Assembly: GCA_030180135.1 (NCBI GenBank)
Contig: CM058234.1
Coordinates: 30,476,766 to 30,540,765 of the forward strand
Origin: Orychophragmus violaceus
Taxonomy: Eukaryota; Streptophyta; Magnoliopsida; Brassicales; Brassicaceae
Length of the DNA: 64,000 nucleotides
Direction: 5' to 3'
Shown here: positions 1 through 11,700 of the stretch, one piece after another
Layout of the letters: each line of letters begins with the position of its first letter
How positions within the stretch are numbered: position 1 is the first letter of the stretch
The notes under the pieces: model-generated
What the model saw: only the letters and a program-made list of their open reading frames with translations
The model's database searches: none
What the model was told of the DNA's origin: nothing
Made by a program: the position numbers and the translations under genes

Positions 1-1
1 T

Positions 2-781
2 GAGCCAACACATGAGGAGAATACTCAAGTCCAAGATGAAATCTTAAAAGAAGCCTACTCTTCCCAATCATGTGATGAAGAGCTTCTTAACTTGGCAAGA
101 TTGGCATTGGAAGGGCAAGAGAGGTACAATGAAAGCTTAAGAATGATCAACAATGATTTTGTCCATTTTCCTCAAGATGCAAGTATTGTTGAGCCAACAC
201 ATGAGGAGAATGCTCAAGTCCAAGATGAGTTCTTGAAAGAAGCTGAAGAGACTATCAAGGAATTTGAAATGCTTTTTGGTTGCACTATTGGTGAAGACCT
301 TGTGATAAGGTATGAAGATGAGGATGATGAAGAGACAATCATGGGTAATTCAACTAATGGAAACAATCAAAGAGTAGAAGAAGTTGTGAGAGTTGAGGAA
401 GAGCCTTATGAAGATGGGTTGGTTGTTGAGTGCAAGGTTATCAAGGAAGAGAACACACAAGATGAGCTCTCAATCATGGAAAAAGTGTCAAAGCAACCAA
501 ACCCCATGCAAAAGCCAATTGGAAGAAATCCTATGGAGAAACAAGATAGTCCCGATGAAGAATCCTTTAAGGAGGATGAAGAAGATGGATCTACAATGGC
601 TCAACCCTTTCACAACTACCTTGATATAGTCTCCACCATATCACCAAGCTTTCATGATCCAAGGAAGATCCCTTTTGAGGAGATAAGGATGAAAGAGTTT
701 AGGGGGTGGTTCTATGATGAGTATGATCCCGGTGATACAAACTCATGCCACATCCCTAACCAAAAAAGAGTGAAGGGATAG
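2..781 (+). CDS. 3'-terminal ORF of a Tat/Athila-like gypsy element, 5'-truncated by the window
   Basis: The frame is already open at base 2 and runs to TAG at 779-781, so the first in-frame Met at 92 is probably not the real start. The product is acidic (many Glu/Asp), has no membrane segment and matches no enzyme family I know. The protein begins with a repeat: the EPTHEEN-x-QVQDE block occurs at bases 2-54 and again at 192-244. It lies just upstream of a long purine-rich non-coding stretch with repeated polypurine tracts and then an LTR, the usual place for the extra 3' ORF of Tat/Athila gypsy elements. The function of such ORFs is unclear. The lineage is inferred from layout, not from a domain match. 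Confidence 0.55.
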   Translation, partial: EPTHEENTQVQDEILKEAYSSQSCDEELLNLARLALEGQERYNESLRMINNDFVHFPQDASIVEPTHEENAQVQDEFLKEAEETIKEFEMLFGCTIGEDLVIRYEDEDDEETIMGNSTNGNNQRVEEVVRVEEEPYEDGLVVECKVIKEENTQDELSIMEKVSKQPNPMQKPIGRNPMEKQDSPDEESFKEDEEDGSTMAQPFHNYLDIVSTISPSFHDPRKIPFEEIRMKEFRGWFYDEYDPGDTNSCHIPNQKRVKG

Positions 782-2575
782 TCAAGCTTAGTGACTTAAA
801 ACAAGCTCCCTTGGGAGGAATTCCCATGACTATCCTTTTTTAGGAGCTTTTGGGTAAATGCAAAGAAGAAGGGAATGAGTTTTGGGTGCAAAGGGACTTC
901 AATGCTAAATCAAAGGATGAGAAGCCTATGCAATGGTCTAAGTTTGGGGGAAGCCTCATGCCAAATCAAAGATGCCTCCACCTCCCATTCCTCCTCTCCA
1001 TCCCACTCTCCAAGTAACACTCCAACTTTTGTCCTTTTGATTTTGCATTTTTGATTTACTCTTTGGTCTCTTTCCCTTGCTTCTTTCACACAAGGGACTG
1101 TGTGATTTAAGTTTGGGGGAGGAGACTAGTCGCTAATAATGTGTTTTGTGTTCTTATCTTTCTTTCTTGCATATTGAGTTTCATTTCATGCATATAAGGC
1201 ATAGAAAACCATAAAAATTTGAAAAATTTTGAAAAATTTTCACAAAAAGAAAGCATATAGTTGAGTCTAGAAGTCATTTAGGATTTTACTTATTAAAGTT
1301 TGAGAGTTAAAGCTTGTGTTCTTTATAAAAAAAATTGTTTGAGCATGTGGTTATTGGATGCATCTTGTGAACTTGAAATTAAGGAAGAACCCTTCTTGGA
1401 TCTCATGCATTATTGTTCACTTTTTGGTTGAAACATGTTGTGATTTGAATCATTCCCTATCTATTAGAACTCTTAATCTTGACTTGAATTATCATGTTGT
1501 GCAATGAAAGGTGAACTCATGGATACTTCATACATACTTGGACTATCTTCTCCCTTTCTACCACTCTCTTGTTAGTCCAAGTAGATTTTCCCACCTTGAA
1601 CCAAGTTTTCCTTCAAGCCTAAACACTTTAGTGAAAGATGAGAGGCCTTTTTCTTGAATCAACTAGGCAAAAAGTGTTGAGTTTGGAACGACAAGGATAG
1701 GTCTTCATTGTAGAGCTAGCCTTACATCATTGAGCTATGCATAGGATAGGAAAGAAGTTTAGGGGAATTGAGAAGAAAGGAAAAAAGGGAATAAGAAAAA
1801 ATTGAGAAAAGAAAGAGGGGATTGGAAAGAAAAAGAAAAGTTGATAGCTCTAAGTGTTTATGAAAGATAAGTCTCAAGTTTTAAAGAAAGAAAAGAAGCC
1901 AAAGTTGGCTCAAGCATTAAAAGAAAAGAAAAAGAAAAGATACTAGTGAAAAGAAAAGAAAGAGCTAAGTAAATAAAAGTAATCCTCTAAGTGCTTAAAG
2001 AAAAGAAAAAAAAAAGGAAGTGATGAAAGTTGGGTTAAGAAGGCAAAAATGCCTTAAGAAAGGGGTAGCTTAGGAAGGGAATATTGAGTTTAGAAGAAGA
2101 GTTAAGATCATCATAGGGATTTGGGTAGAATGATAATCTATCCTTGTATGCATAAGTTGTTTCTTACTCTTAGCATTTTGCTATAGTTCATTCCTTTTTT
2201 TAGAGATCCTTTGTTTTTCAAACCCACACTTCATTTGAGATCACTTTTATCTCAAGACCTTAAACCCTTAGCCAAATGTGTTCATTTGATTTGCACAATC
2301 ATGATCCACCATTGCTTAATGAATGTTAAAGGGAATGAGGATATGAATTCATGTGTAGGTTGGGACTTGAACTTGATGCTTGTGTTGATGGGAATGGCTA
2401 ACTCTTTTGAAGTAAAGTTAACTTGATTGTAGCTCTTAATTGCTTGTCTTAACTTTGTTTCCACTTATGCTTAACAATTGGTTTTGAAAGCTTTGAACTC
2501 TCAGTTTCAAACCTTTCTTCCTATTTGTCTTTGATTGTTTGCTTGCGGACAAGCAAAAGGCAAGTTTGGGGGAAT
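782..2575 (+). other. 3' non-coding domain of the same gypsy element, with reiterated polypurine tracts
   Basis: No credible gene is present. AAGTTTGGGGG occurs three times (about 940, 1109 and 2562). The last copy directly abuts the LTR start and is the likely plus-strand primer. Repeated polypurine tracts in a long 3' spacer are characteristic of Tat/Athila elements. Bases 1740-2090 are very rich in GAAAAGAAA repeats. Short ORFs near 2211-2464 are not convincing. Confidence 0.6.
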
Positions 2576-2952
2576 TGATGTTATCACATTTTAAGCATTT
2601 TAGTTTGGTAAATATTCATGTTTTAGTTGCAAATTTCATTTCAATCTTGTTGTTTTCTTGAGTCTTTTGTTGAATTTAAAAGTTTAGAAAGTTAGACTAG
2701 GATTTGCATTGTTTTTGTTTCTCTTTGGAGTGTTTCTTGCATCTTATAGGTATTTGGAAGCTTGAAGGATGAAGACTTTGGAGTTGGGAGCTTGGCTTGC
2801 ACAAAATCATCATATGGACTCGCCATATGGACCAAATGCATCCGGTATTGAATCTTCGACAACTTCCTTATTTCCACAGGGAGGCATATGGAGCAGGAAT
2901 ATGGACCGAATCAATCCGGTACTGCTCAGACCACCCATACTGACTCCAATGT

Positions 2953-3073
2953 ACCGACCAGACCGAGTCCATATCGACACACTCGCTTTGATCACAATTG
3001 GACAGGGAGTTATACCGACTCCAGATACCGACCGAACGCGCTCCATATCATCATACCGGATGCACATACCGAC
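2953..3073 (+). promoter_or_regulatory. Cluster of four TACCGAC (DRE/CRT-like) motifs in U3
   Basis: ACCGAC, each preceded by T, occurs on the plus strand at 2953, 3014, 3027 and 3068, all within about 200 bp upstream of the LTR TATA box. ACCGAC is the core of the dehydration-responsive/C-repeat element bound by DREB/CBF factors in plants. Stress-inducible LTR transcription is inferred, not shown. Confidence 0.45.
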
Positions 3074-3153
3074 CAAACCGGTCCGGTATTGTGTCTCTCG
3101 AAGCAGCCCCAATTTTCTCTTATTTACAATTTTGCCCTTGCGAAGCTCCTTTG

Positions 3154-3161
3154 TATAAATA
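3154..3161 (+). promoter_or_regulatory. TATA box of the gypsy LTR
   Basis: TATAAATA lies in the middle of the LTR just downstream of the ACCGAC cluster, placing a transcription start at about 3185-3195. Confidence 0.6.
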
Positions 3162-4181
3162 CTCATTTAAGGGTCTTTAGAACCCTAAGCTACCTAAGCC
3201 TTAGTTTTGTTTTAGGATTTGAATCTTGTAATATTTGATTTGGAGTTTAATTTAAGTACTTCTTTGTATCTTCTTAATTTCTTCTCTTAATCTCTCTTTA
3301 ATCTTGTTATCTCATACTATCTTTATGGGTTTTGTGGGAACAATGAAGATTAGAGAGTAGAGTTTTTGGGTTTTGTGGATGAGGTTGATTTAGGTGGTTT
3401 ATGTGATGATTAGTGATGCTTAGGACTTATTTATGAATGATCATTCTCTAATTAGTTGTGATCTATGCTAGGTTGCAAGGAATTGTTGAATCTAGATGTT
3501 AGGCTTTTTCATGCCCGAAAGGTGTTCGATGAAATGCTTGAATGAACTTTTTAGAGGATTTTCATATCTTAGCCTAAGAGATTAGTTGTCTAAGGTGATT
3601 ATTGGTAATGAGAACTTGAAATTAATGCTTGCTTGATTCTTAATCTCAAATGATAATTTGATCTTGATTAAGGATTAATCAAAAGGATTAGTGCCAAGAG
3701 ATTGGATTAGTCTAATGATTAATGTTCTTAGCCTAAGGATTAGCTTTGCTAAAAGGTGTTTGATGGATATTATTGCATGCTTGTCTTGTAATTTGCAAAT
3801 GAGAATTGAATGATTACTTGATAAGCATAGGAGTTATGAATATGATAATGTGATTAGCTTAATTATGATCAATAACCTTGTTTAGCATTGTTTGATTGAT
3901 TGAAGCATCATTGATTATCTCTAGATCACCTAGTCTCCATAGCCTCATCCTAGGACCCTTCTTTTATCTTGTTTAGTGCTTTATTTGCTTTATTCCTTTC
4001 TTGTTTGTTTAGGATTGTTAGTTAAACCTTCTTTTATTCATTTTGCTTAGATTAAGAAGTTGAATGTATTCTTAGTGCCATATTCTCTCCCCATTTGGAT
4101 TGATAACCTCAAATATTACAATGACACGTTTAGTAATTTTGAGGAATTGATAGAGTCAAGAACCGAGAAATCTACTTATCA

Positions 4182-6727
4182 TCTGCCGCCGCCGATCAAC
4201 GCCGGAGCAGTCGCCGGAATCCTTCCTCCGCCGCCTTGTTCCTCTGCCAGTTCTCCAGAGATGCACATGGGCTTGGTTGGTTCAAGAATTGACTTCGTTT
4301 AGGCTTGGTTAAGTCTTAGTCAACGGTTAAGTCAAACCGGTCAAGGGTTGACCAAAACCGGTTTAGCCTAAACCGGCCGATTGAAGTTTTGGTTCGGTTA
4401 ACCGGTCGGTTCAGTGGTTCAGCTGGTTCATGAGTGGGTCAACCGGTTCAGGTCAGGTCAACGGTCAACGGTCAACCGTCGGTCAACGCCGGCCAACGCG
4501 TTGACTCCGGCCAGTTTGCGGTTTGTGTACGTGTGTTCGGGAAGCCTCGGAGTTCGTATTTGGGTGTTCAGGAGATTCGGGTTTAGTTCAGGGTCTCGGG
4601 GAGTCGTATCCGCATCCGTGCCATTCATTCCGACCTAAATCACTATGAGTCGGTTCAAACACCGTAGTTAGAAGCATGTAGATCAAGAAATGGGAAACCG
4701 TAGAATTAGGGTTTGCATACCCGGATGTGATATGATTGTGTTTGAGAACTGAATGGTTGGATTAACGATAAACCGGTTAGGGTTTAAGACGCATGATATG
4801 ATCGTAAGAATTAAACAGATTAAACCTGTTGTGTGCCTCTAGGTTGTTAGAACCGTTGATTGATGCATGCATATAGTCGTGGCATGATAGGGCCGTATAT
4901 GCATATATATATATATACGTATTTAAAATGCGGTATCGAATGAATCTAAGTACGGGAACTAAGACTGTGCTAAAATACGGAATTAAACCTAACGAAGGTA
5001 TGGTGTATGGATGGATATCGGGATTAGGTTTAATACGAGTTACAGAGAAGAAATGAATTAAGTAAAGGAAAGATGAGACGTCAGAGAGTTTAGTAAGCTA
5101 CTAGCTCTAAACCGACGGATCGGGGATTTAATAAAAGATACTTAGAAAAGGTTAAGAAAAAGGGAAAGTGAAGTGTTTGGTGAGCCGGCTACGGATTAGC
5201 AATTCACTAATCCAAGGTAGCAGATGTTAATGAGATGTGGGCCGTCTACGGGTTAGCAATCCGCTAATCCAAGGTAGCTGACGTGAATTGGTTAAAAGAC
5301 GTTAGAAACCCCTAATAGGCCTGATTGTTTAGTGATGATGTTATTGTGTGGTTGTGCGGTTGTTGATGTGAGCTTTTGTGCAGGCATGTTAGATTGCTCG
5401 GTGTTGGGCCAAGCAATCCGTGTGAATACTTAACTTGGTCACGGGACCAGTTAAGTCGTGGTTGCTGACTCGGTACGGTGCCGAGTCAGAGCGGTGGTGT
5501 TGGTGTGTGAGTAGACTTGCGGGATACGGTGTTGAGATGGTTGTTGATTATTGATTGAGAATGACTGCTAGAGTCCAAGTGAGTCTGCGTGTTTACATTT
5601 CTGCACTAGGACTCTAGGGTGCGTTAGATCCGCAAGTCTAGGTGTTTGGATACGTTCAGGTACTTCCGACCCGATTGGATTCTCGGGTAGTTGCCTAATC
5701 GGATCATGGTGAGTCCGGTTATGGTGTTAACCTACTGAGTGACGCCGGTAGGTGTGTAGTTCGGAGAATACGGGGTCGTGTCCTAGGGCCGGAATGCATG
5801 GAAACTTGGGTTGCCGGGGGTAACTTTATTCACTGTGTATCGATGGGCTGAGAACAGTGTCCTAGATCGTGAGACTTCGTGTTTACGTCTAGGAGTCATG
5901 GGTTAGTTGCCATGTCGGTAACAGTGGAAACCCGTGGAAGTTACCGAGATCGTAGGGGCCCAGTGTTGTGTTGGTGTGGTTGGTATTGCGCGATAGATAG
6001 ATCGAGTCTCAATCGAGAGCATGTGCCGCAGTGCTCCCGATTTCCTCTAATCGCTCCTCTTTCTTTTGGTAATTTATTGTGTGTTGTGGGCTTGACACGA
6101 CGTGGTAGTGCGTGATCGGCTGTTTGTTGTGTTGTTTGCTATTTTGGGGATTTCGGGCGGGAATCTATTGATGATAGATAGAATAGTAGCCGTAGTGGGG
6201 AGCCGACTCGCTGGGTGATCTTAGATCGCTCATTAGACTCTTTTGTGTTTTACAGGTTTAGCAGCGACGGACGCGGGAGGTCCTCGGTATAGATTCGGGA
6301 TCACTTGTGGCGGGGTTTTGATTCGATGATTTTTGAGTTTTCTTTCGGTTCGGCTTTGGCACCAATTTTGTTTAGAGATTTGGGTGTTATTCTTGTTGAT
6401 TGGCAAATTGAATTGTAAAAACGGTTAAACGTTATGTAACGTTTGATTTACTCAGAAATGAATATACTTCCCTGATATTGTGTTTAGTCTGAACCGACAC
6501 AACTCACGGAAGTAGTACAGGTTGTGAAGGTTTGTACTATGGAAGTGAGGATAGCGGGGTCAAACACGAGTTAGTGCGAGCCTTTGTCTCAAACCAATCT
6601 GTCTCTGGCTTCGTCTTGTGGCGAACCTTTCCTGTTTGACTTGCTCGGATTCGATCGGTCATGTTCTTGTTTGATTGTTGGCCGGTCAGCTCGATGGTCT
6701 ACGGATAATGAGAAAGGGGCGTTATAA
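4182..6727 (+). repeat. Relic of a very long gypsy-type LTR, same family as the solo LTR at 32336-35930
   Basis: The reverse complement of the solo LTR matches this segment over much of its length. Shared landmarks include the block near 6600-6727 ending GGGGCGTTATA (GGGGCGTTACA in the solo LTR), repeated blocks on rows of AATCC near 5200-5280, and GTTTAGTTC followed by GGTCTCGGGG near 4580. The 5' (U3) part is missing here and would be expected on the far side of the element that ends at 4181. A short AT run is at 4903-4917. ORFs at 4060-4302, 4414-4638 and 5879-6115 lie inside this LTR DNA and are not genes. Confidence 0.65.
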
Positions 6728-7259
6728 CTACCACCGCATGTCAGCCCCCAGCGTAATGCAGTCGTGCAGTTAACATCGACATCAGCGATCTAGAACAATG
6801 CGTCAGGATAGCACATAGTTTAGAGAGGATCTAAATTACTATCTTATCGAATTTCTCAGCAAAAAATGCATCAACCTTTTCTTTGTCAACAAGTGACATG
6901 ACTAGCCTCGATCATGCAGTCGCTTGTCATGAACTCCATGTCGACACAATATTCAAAACCATCAAGCAAAATAGAAAATAGCTTGGCCCAGAACGCACCA
7001 AGGCAGTCAATGACAAAGTAAAAAGGCTATTAAAAGCACGTTCAATCATTGAAGTGAAGTATCCATACTGTTGGCGAACCTAGTGGTTGTCAAGAAGAAG
7101 AACAAAAAGTGGTGTGTGTGTCGATTTTATCGACCTCTAGAAATCATGTCTGAAAGATTTTTTTTTTTTTTTTTGCTTCACATCGGAAGGATCGTCGAAG
7201 CAACAGCAGACAACGAACTCCTCTCGTTTATTGACACATTCGCTGGATATACCAAATAA
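6728..7259 (+). pseudogene. Decayed Tat-type Ty3/gypsy pol (linker and start of reverse transcriptase)
   Basis: Translated in pieces, the segment reads like the entry to Tat/Ogre-type reverse transcriptase: a DM-x-SLDHAVACHELHVD block near 6896-6950, then LGPERTKAVND, then KARSIIEVKYPY, then VVVKKKNKKW-C-C-F at about 7078-7125, then HIGRIVEATADNELLSFID and TFAGY before two stops at 7257-7262. Stops, frameshifts and a 16-T tract near 7158-7173 interrupt it. The catalytic YxDD region and everything after it are absent. Non-functional. Confidence 0.75.
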
Positions 7260-7267
7260 TAATGCTC

Positions 7268-8344
7268 TGATATATCATAGTTTTTACAGTTTTCAAGCGA
7301 TTATATAAGTCTTTATCTAGAGTCTTTTAGTTGTTTTGGAGTCTTTTGACTCCTTTGCAGGTTTATGTACATTTGGAGCTTATCTGGAGATTCTGGGAGC
7401 TTTTGGAGTGATTTTGCAGCATACATGGATTTCATATAGTTCACTGGGTGCGTCTGCACTTAGTGTCCCAGATACAGATTTTGGAGATTTGCAAGAACCC
7501 AGAAGTTTATCATATTTACGAGAAGACTCAAATTGTGTTTTAGACTATTACTTAGGTTTTTGAGCCATTGTTTAAGCTACGCTTTACTTCATCAGAGATT
7601 GAGAGATTTTGGGGACAGTCTTGTACTCGAGAGAGAAGAGATTTCGAACCACTGTTATCTATCTTTTTATGCTATTTGGTTTTCTATTCATCATGTATTG
7701 TGTTCCATTCTCCATGTCTGAGTAGATTTCCTTGTTAGGTTTAGAGATTCTCGTTAGAGATTTCATGGAATGTTAGGTTAGTCGATTGATTAGCATTGAT
7801 TAGGATTCATAACATCTAGTTCTTCATCTAGTTTGTTCTTAATGCTTAAATTGAACTGGCCATTTAGGTTATTGTCATCAGGTTGATTAGCGCAGCGAGA
7901 GTTGGTTAATTATCTAGAAAAGAATTTAGGTGAGCAATTAACCTATTCGCAAAGAGATTTGGTCTATGAAATTGTGAACGAACGAACCTGGATTAAATGC
8001 ATGTTTAGAACTCTAGAATTCACAAAGAAATTTGATTTTCTCGGTTGTTAGACATAGTTAGCATTCGCAGCGCGAGTTGGTTTGTTATATGTTAGTGATT
8101 ATAGTTCTAGAACATTGATATATGAATCATGTTAATTGGTTGATTTATACTCCTGATTTCCTGAGAACTTCCATGAACCTGACGTTTTTTCTTATTGATC
8201 TCACATCATTTACTTTACTTGCTTGTTTACTGCTTACTCACTACTTGCTTAGCTTAATTCAACACTTTACAATCTATCGTAAGATTCTTGAGTTTCTGTG
8301 GATTTGACCACTATATATTACAGTCAATTCTGTGCACTTACAAT
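7268..8344 (+). repeat. Probable degraded gypsy LTR following the Tat pol fragment
   Basis: The segment begins TGATATATCATAG directly after the truncated pol and ends near TGCACTTACA. The closing part (CTGTGGATTTGACC, then an ACTATATATTACAG block and GTGCACTTACA) resembles the 3' end of many Tat/Athila LTRs. Small ORFs at 7336-7721 and 8122-8307 are incidental. No TSD was found, so both edges are approximate. Confidence 0.45.
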
Positions 8345-8967
8345 GTAGCTCTAGAGATTAAACTTTAAGCATATCATGCACTCGGACAACTCTGAGAAAA
8401 CTTCAATCTTGATGCAATGTTAATGCTACTTCTGATATGTCTTGCTTGCATCTTTGAAATCATTTGTTAAAGTTCAAGAACATTGATTCTTTATAGAAAT
8501 TCGGACCAAATATGATAGCAAATGTATTTAATATTTTAGATCAAGAATACTTAGTTTTTACCCAAGATTTATCCCATCGTTTGTCATTAGTATGAAGGTT
8601 GGTGGCTGAATTAATGTGGAGTATGAGAGTGCTCCTTACGTGCTTATATTTACAGCGTTCTTGGTAACTTCGTGGTGCAGAAGTCATCATGTGTCAGTCT
8701 TCTCATGCGCCTCGCCTCCTATGAATTAGATGAATTAATTAGCTTTAAGCAGGGACCATAATAACAGGTCACTGTAGAATTCACTGCAAGTCAAATCATG
8801 TCCAACACATATGTAGTCAACAAAGTTCTCAAACTCCATAACATATATATGATACAATAAACAAGATTAGTATAAAAATACGATAAAAAAATATTTGAAC
8901 TATACTATTTAGATTTCCTTTACGATAAGTGAACGGAAAGAAAATTTGATTATTGCTGCTAAGATCA
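8345..8967. other. Spacer without recognisable features
   Basis: AT-rich sequence. No coding potential, repeats or terminal signatures were recognised. Confidence 0.5.
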
Positions 8968-9178
8968 TGGTTTGTGGTTTTTTTTTTTTTTTTTTTTTTT
9001 TGATTAACCTGGGGGTATCCCGAGTCTATGGAGGGGTTCAGACTAATCCCCAAAGGGAAGTGCAGCCCATGGATAAACCATCTCTCCTGGTATTCAAATG
9101 GGCCCTTAAAACAAAGCTCATATCCATGTAGATGTCCTTAAACAAATGTGACTTAATTTCGCATATCCATGTGGTTTG
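8968..9178 (-). mobile_element. SINE-like retroposon (minus strand) with poly(A) tail
   Basis: A run of about 26 T at 8976-9001 is the poly(A) tail read on the minus strand. It is preceded on that strand by a GC-richer body (CGGGATACCCCCAGGTTAATC just before the A tract). A box-B-like stretch, TTTGAATACC, lies near 9098. TGGTTTGT occurs at 8968-8975 and 9171-9178 as a possible 8-bp target-site duplication, giving a 195-bp element. It resembles tRNA-derived Brassicaceae SINEs. Family not assigned. Confidence 0.5.
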
Positions 9179-9306
9179 TTCCATCAGTTTAGTTTGCACG
9201 ATTGACTTTTCAAGTAAACCAAGGCATACATATATTGGATATTGACTGTATCATACGAATCGGTCTTAATTCAGTTGAGTTATCCAATCCTCAATCTTAC
9301 TACATA

Positions 9307-11652
9307 TTACATATTAATATTGATTGGCTCTCTACTCATACATAACGTTTCAAGAAGCAAATCTACATTCTTCCAGGATGAACCAGTCCCTTGGACCAAA
9401 GCTGCTTTTGCCATTTTTGAGTATTCTTTTACATTTTTCCTTGCTGTTTTTCCCGTTTCTCCTTCCATTAGTTCTCGAATCTGTAAAAGAAAAGTATTTA
9501 TAAAACTTTAAGAAAGATCATTTTCATAAATTCGCTTATATAAAAACATTAAACAATATATAATTGGCTTACAAAGACAAAACTTGGTTAATTACCACTA
9601 GCTCATGTCGAGATCTGTTAGCTAGCTCTATGAATAAAGTAAAATAAAAACAATCATTTATGATTTACCTTACGGCTTAATTCCTCTCTTGTCACGAATC
9701 CTTGCACGCTCCCGTCTTGGGTTTCAACTCTTACTCCAACTTTTACCTCCTCCACTACCATCTTTGCGTTGAGTGGTTGCTCAGCCATCATTGGCCAAGC
9801 CAACAGTGGGATCCCAAGGCATATACTCTCTTGTGCTGAGTTCCATCCACAATGACTCAAGAATCCTTTAACACTTTCATGTGACAGTATCTCCCACTGG
9901 TCCACCCAATCTCTCACTATCATCCCAGTCTCTCTTATTTTATCTTTGAATCCTTCTCCAATAATCTCTTCCACGTCTTTTCTTGTGACCCATAAAAAGT
10001 TTACCTCCATGAAATAAAACATTAAACATTAATTCAACATATGCATAATGCATTCACATATAACATATCGTACGTACACTTAATACCTAACTTGTATAGT
10101 CACTATTAATTAAAAATAAAAAATAGTGAATGACCATGGCATGTACGTAGCTTAATGGTTTGTATTGTTGTTAAATTTTGTTTGCTTGTTTTTTTAAAGA
10201 AACTCAGGGAATTAGATGGACGAAAAGTCTATACGTCTACTTTGGTGGTTCGATAAAAGGCTAAGAGCAAAAATAATGGGGTTCTTAACCCAAAGTTTCT
10301 TAACAAAAATTAATAAAATATTGTGGGTTTCACATGAATAGTTAAGAACCGAGTTCTTAAAATCCTTGTTTAAGAACCCGTTTCTTAACTATTCATATGA
10401 CATGACGCATCTTCATTGGTCCTTTTTTTAATTTTTTTTTTTTTTACATTAAGAACTCCAAGGGAGTAACACCATTGGACATCGTCTAAAGGTGAATAGA
10501 CAAATCTGTACTATTGCATTGCATCGATTATTTATTTGGAATTTATATGTTTCACGTCATCTATATATTGTGATTCACACAAATATTACCCAATACAATC
10601 AATACTCGTCATAAATAGAAACGGTTTTCGTATCGATGGAGACTTGCTTTTATAAACTTGTCGTCACACTCTAAATTAAAGTCGTATACCTACTTAAGTA
10701 TAATTAAATTAATGTGTGTGTAGTTATGGGTACGTACCTTGGAATCTTCCAAGCCTAAAGCTAATTCCTTGAGTTGCTTGTTTGATAGCTCTGCTTGCGT
10801 TCCAAACGCCACGTACAAAACCGGACGTCCTTCCTCTAACTTCCGATCCAACCAATGAATCCAAGCCGGTTTAACACGTCCCTGTTTAGGAAGATCTGTC
10901 AAACACAATGGTCCAACACACCATGACTTTGGTCTATCAGAGTTGTTGTTGTTGTAATCGACGAATGTTGACTCAAGCTCGTAGAAGCTATTTACTAAAA
11001 ACCCATGGCTTGTAGTAGTCGACATTATTTGGTCCTTGAATAGCTCAGCCGCTGGCCCCGATTGAGCACCATGGTTGAGATCACACTTCTTAACCCGGAT
11101 CCATGGAAAATCCGGTACAGTGACTGGTTCTGTATCAGATTCAGTTTCCGGCTCGATAAAGAGTTTGTGTTTGAAAGCAGCGACGGGGACGGCAAAGGCG
11201 TAGGAGTTCATGCCGTAGAAGACCAATCTTGGAATCTTGAATTTAGCTGCGGATTCTGATGTCCACCAGAGGAATCCATCGGAGACCATGAAGGAAACTT
11301 GTAGAAGATTCTTGAGTGATTCTTCGAAGAAAGGTTGGAGAAGCTTCGTTGCGCGCGTGAAGGGCACGTAGAGTGACATGGAAGGGAGCTTGTCGGTGCT
11401 CTCGACGCCGAGAGGGATTCCGGATATTTTTCCCGGGAAAGGTAGAGAGATGACTTTGATCTCCGGCGTGTCGGAGAGGAACTCAGAAACAAAAGGTTGG
11501 TTCTTGGGAGTGGTAAAGACGGTGACGGAGACGAAGATGGATGATTGTTTGCGGTGGTGACGGAGTAAGAGACGGGCGAACTGGAGGAGAGGAATTGTGT
11601 GTCCCTTTGACATGTAAGGGAAGAGAACCACATGATGTGATGACACCGCCAT
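9307..11652 (-). CDS. UGT90A1-like: UDP-glycosyltransferase, UGT90A1-like (three exons)
   Basis: Exons are 11652-10738, 10004-9669 and 9480-9307. Both introns have GT-AG borders and fall between codons (phase 0), giving 474 aa. The protein is a family-1 (GT-B) glycosyltransferase that moves sugar from a UDP-sugar to small acceptors, normally in the cytosol. The likely catalytic His is H18 (SKGHTIPL) and its Asp partner D125 (MVSDGFLWW). Exon 2 carries the PSPG sugar-donor box from WVDQWEILSHES through SHCGWNSAQES to WPMMAEQ. The sequence tracks Arabidopsis UGT90A1 (AT2G16890) along its whole length by memory, including the SKGHTIPLLQFARLLL start. The extreme C-terminus (SREPININM) differs. 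No frameshift or internal stop. The acceptor is unknown. It is the only intact non-transposon gene recognised in the window. Confidence 0.93.
10262..10497. repeat. MITE-like palindromic insertion in UGT intron 1
   Basis: Intron 1 (10005-10737) holds an internally repetitive segment rich in GTTCTTAA and TTAAGAAC blocks in both orientations. It starts near AAGAGCAAAAATAATGGGG and ends near CCATTGGACATCG, and its two ends are imperfect inverted copies. This resembles short inverted-repeat elements common in Brassicaceae. No clear TSD was found, so the boundaries are approximate. Confidence 0.4.
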
Positions 11653-11692
11653 TTTGTATATTTTTATGTTTCTTACTTTGAGTTCGCAAGCC

Positions 11693-11700
11693 TATATATA
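11693..11700 (-). promoter_or_regulatory. TATA box of the UGT gene
   Basis: TATATATAGG read on the minus strand lies about 40 bp upstream of the start codon at 11652, which would give a short 5' leader. Confidence 0.6.

Larger units (their letters stand above)
2576..4181 (+). repeat. 3' LTR of the Tat/Athila-like gypsy element (1606 bp)
   Basis: The LTR starts TGATGTTATC right after the polypurine tract and ends CTTATCA, giving short inverted ends (TGAT/ATCA). Length suits an Athila-type LTR. A TATA box lies at 3154-3161. The sequence changes abruptly to GC-rich DNA of another LTR family at 4182, so this element appears inserted into that older LTR. The partner LTR and its target-site duplicate would lie left of the window, so the right boundary is not confirmed by a TSD. 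Confidence 0.6.

Noticed and set aside
2769..3238. Several overlapping ORFs in the gypsy LTR
   Set aside because: They fall on U3 repeats and the promoter of the LTR and match no family.
4060..6115. ORFs at 4060, 4414 and 5879
   Set aside because: Inside the long-LTR relic, whose relative at 32336-35930 does not preserve them.
11062..11689. Other-frame ORFs over UGT exon 1
   Set aside because: Shadows of the UGT coding frame.
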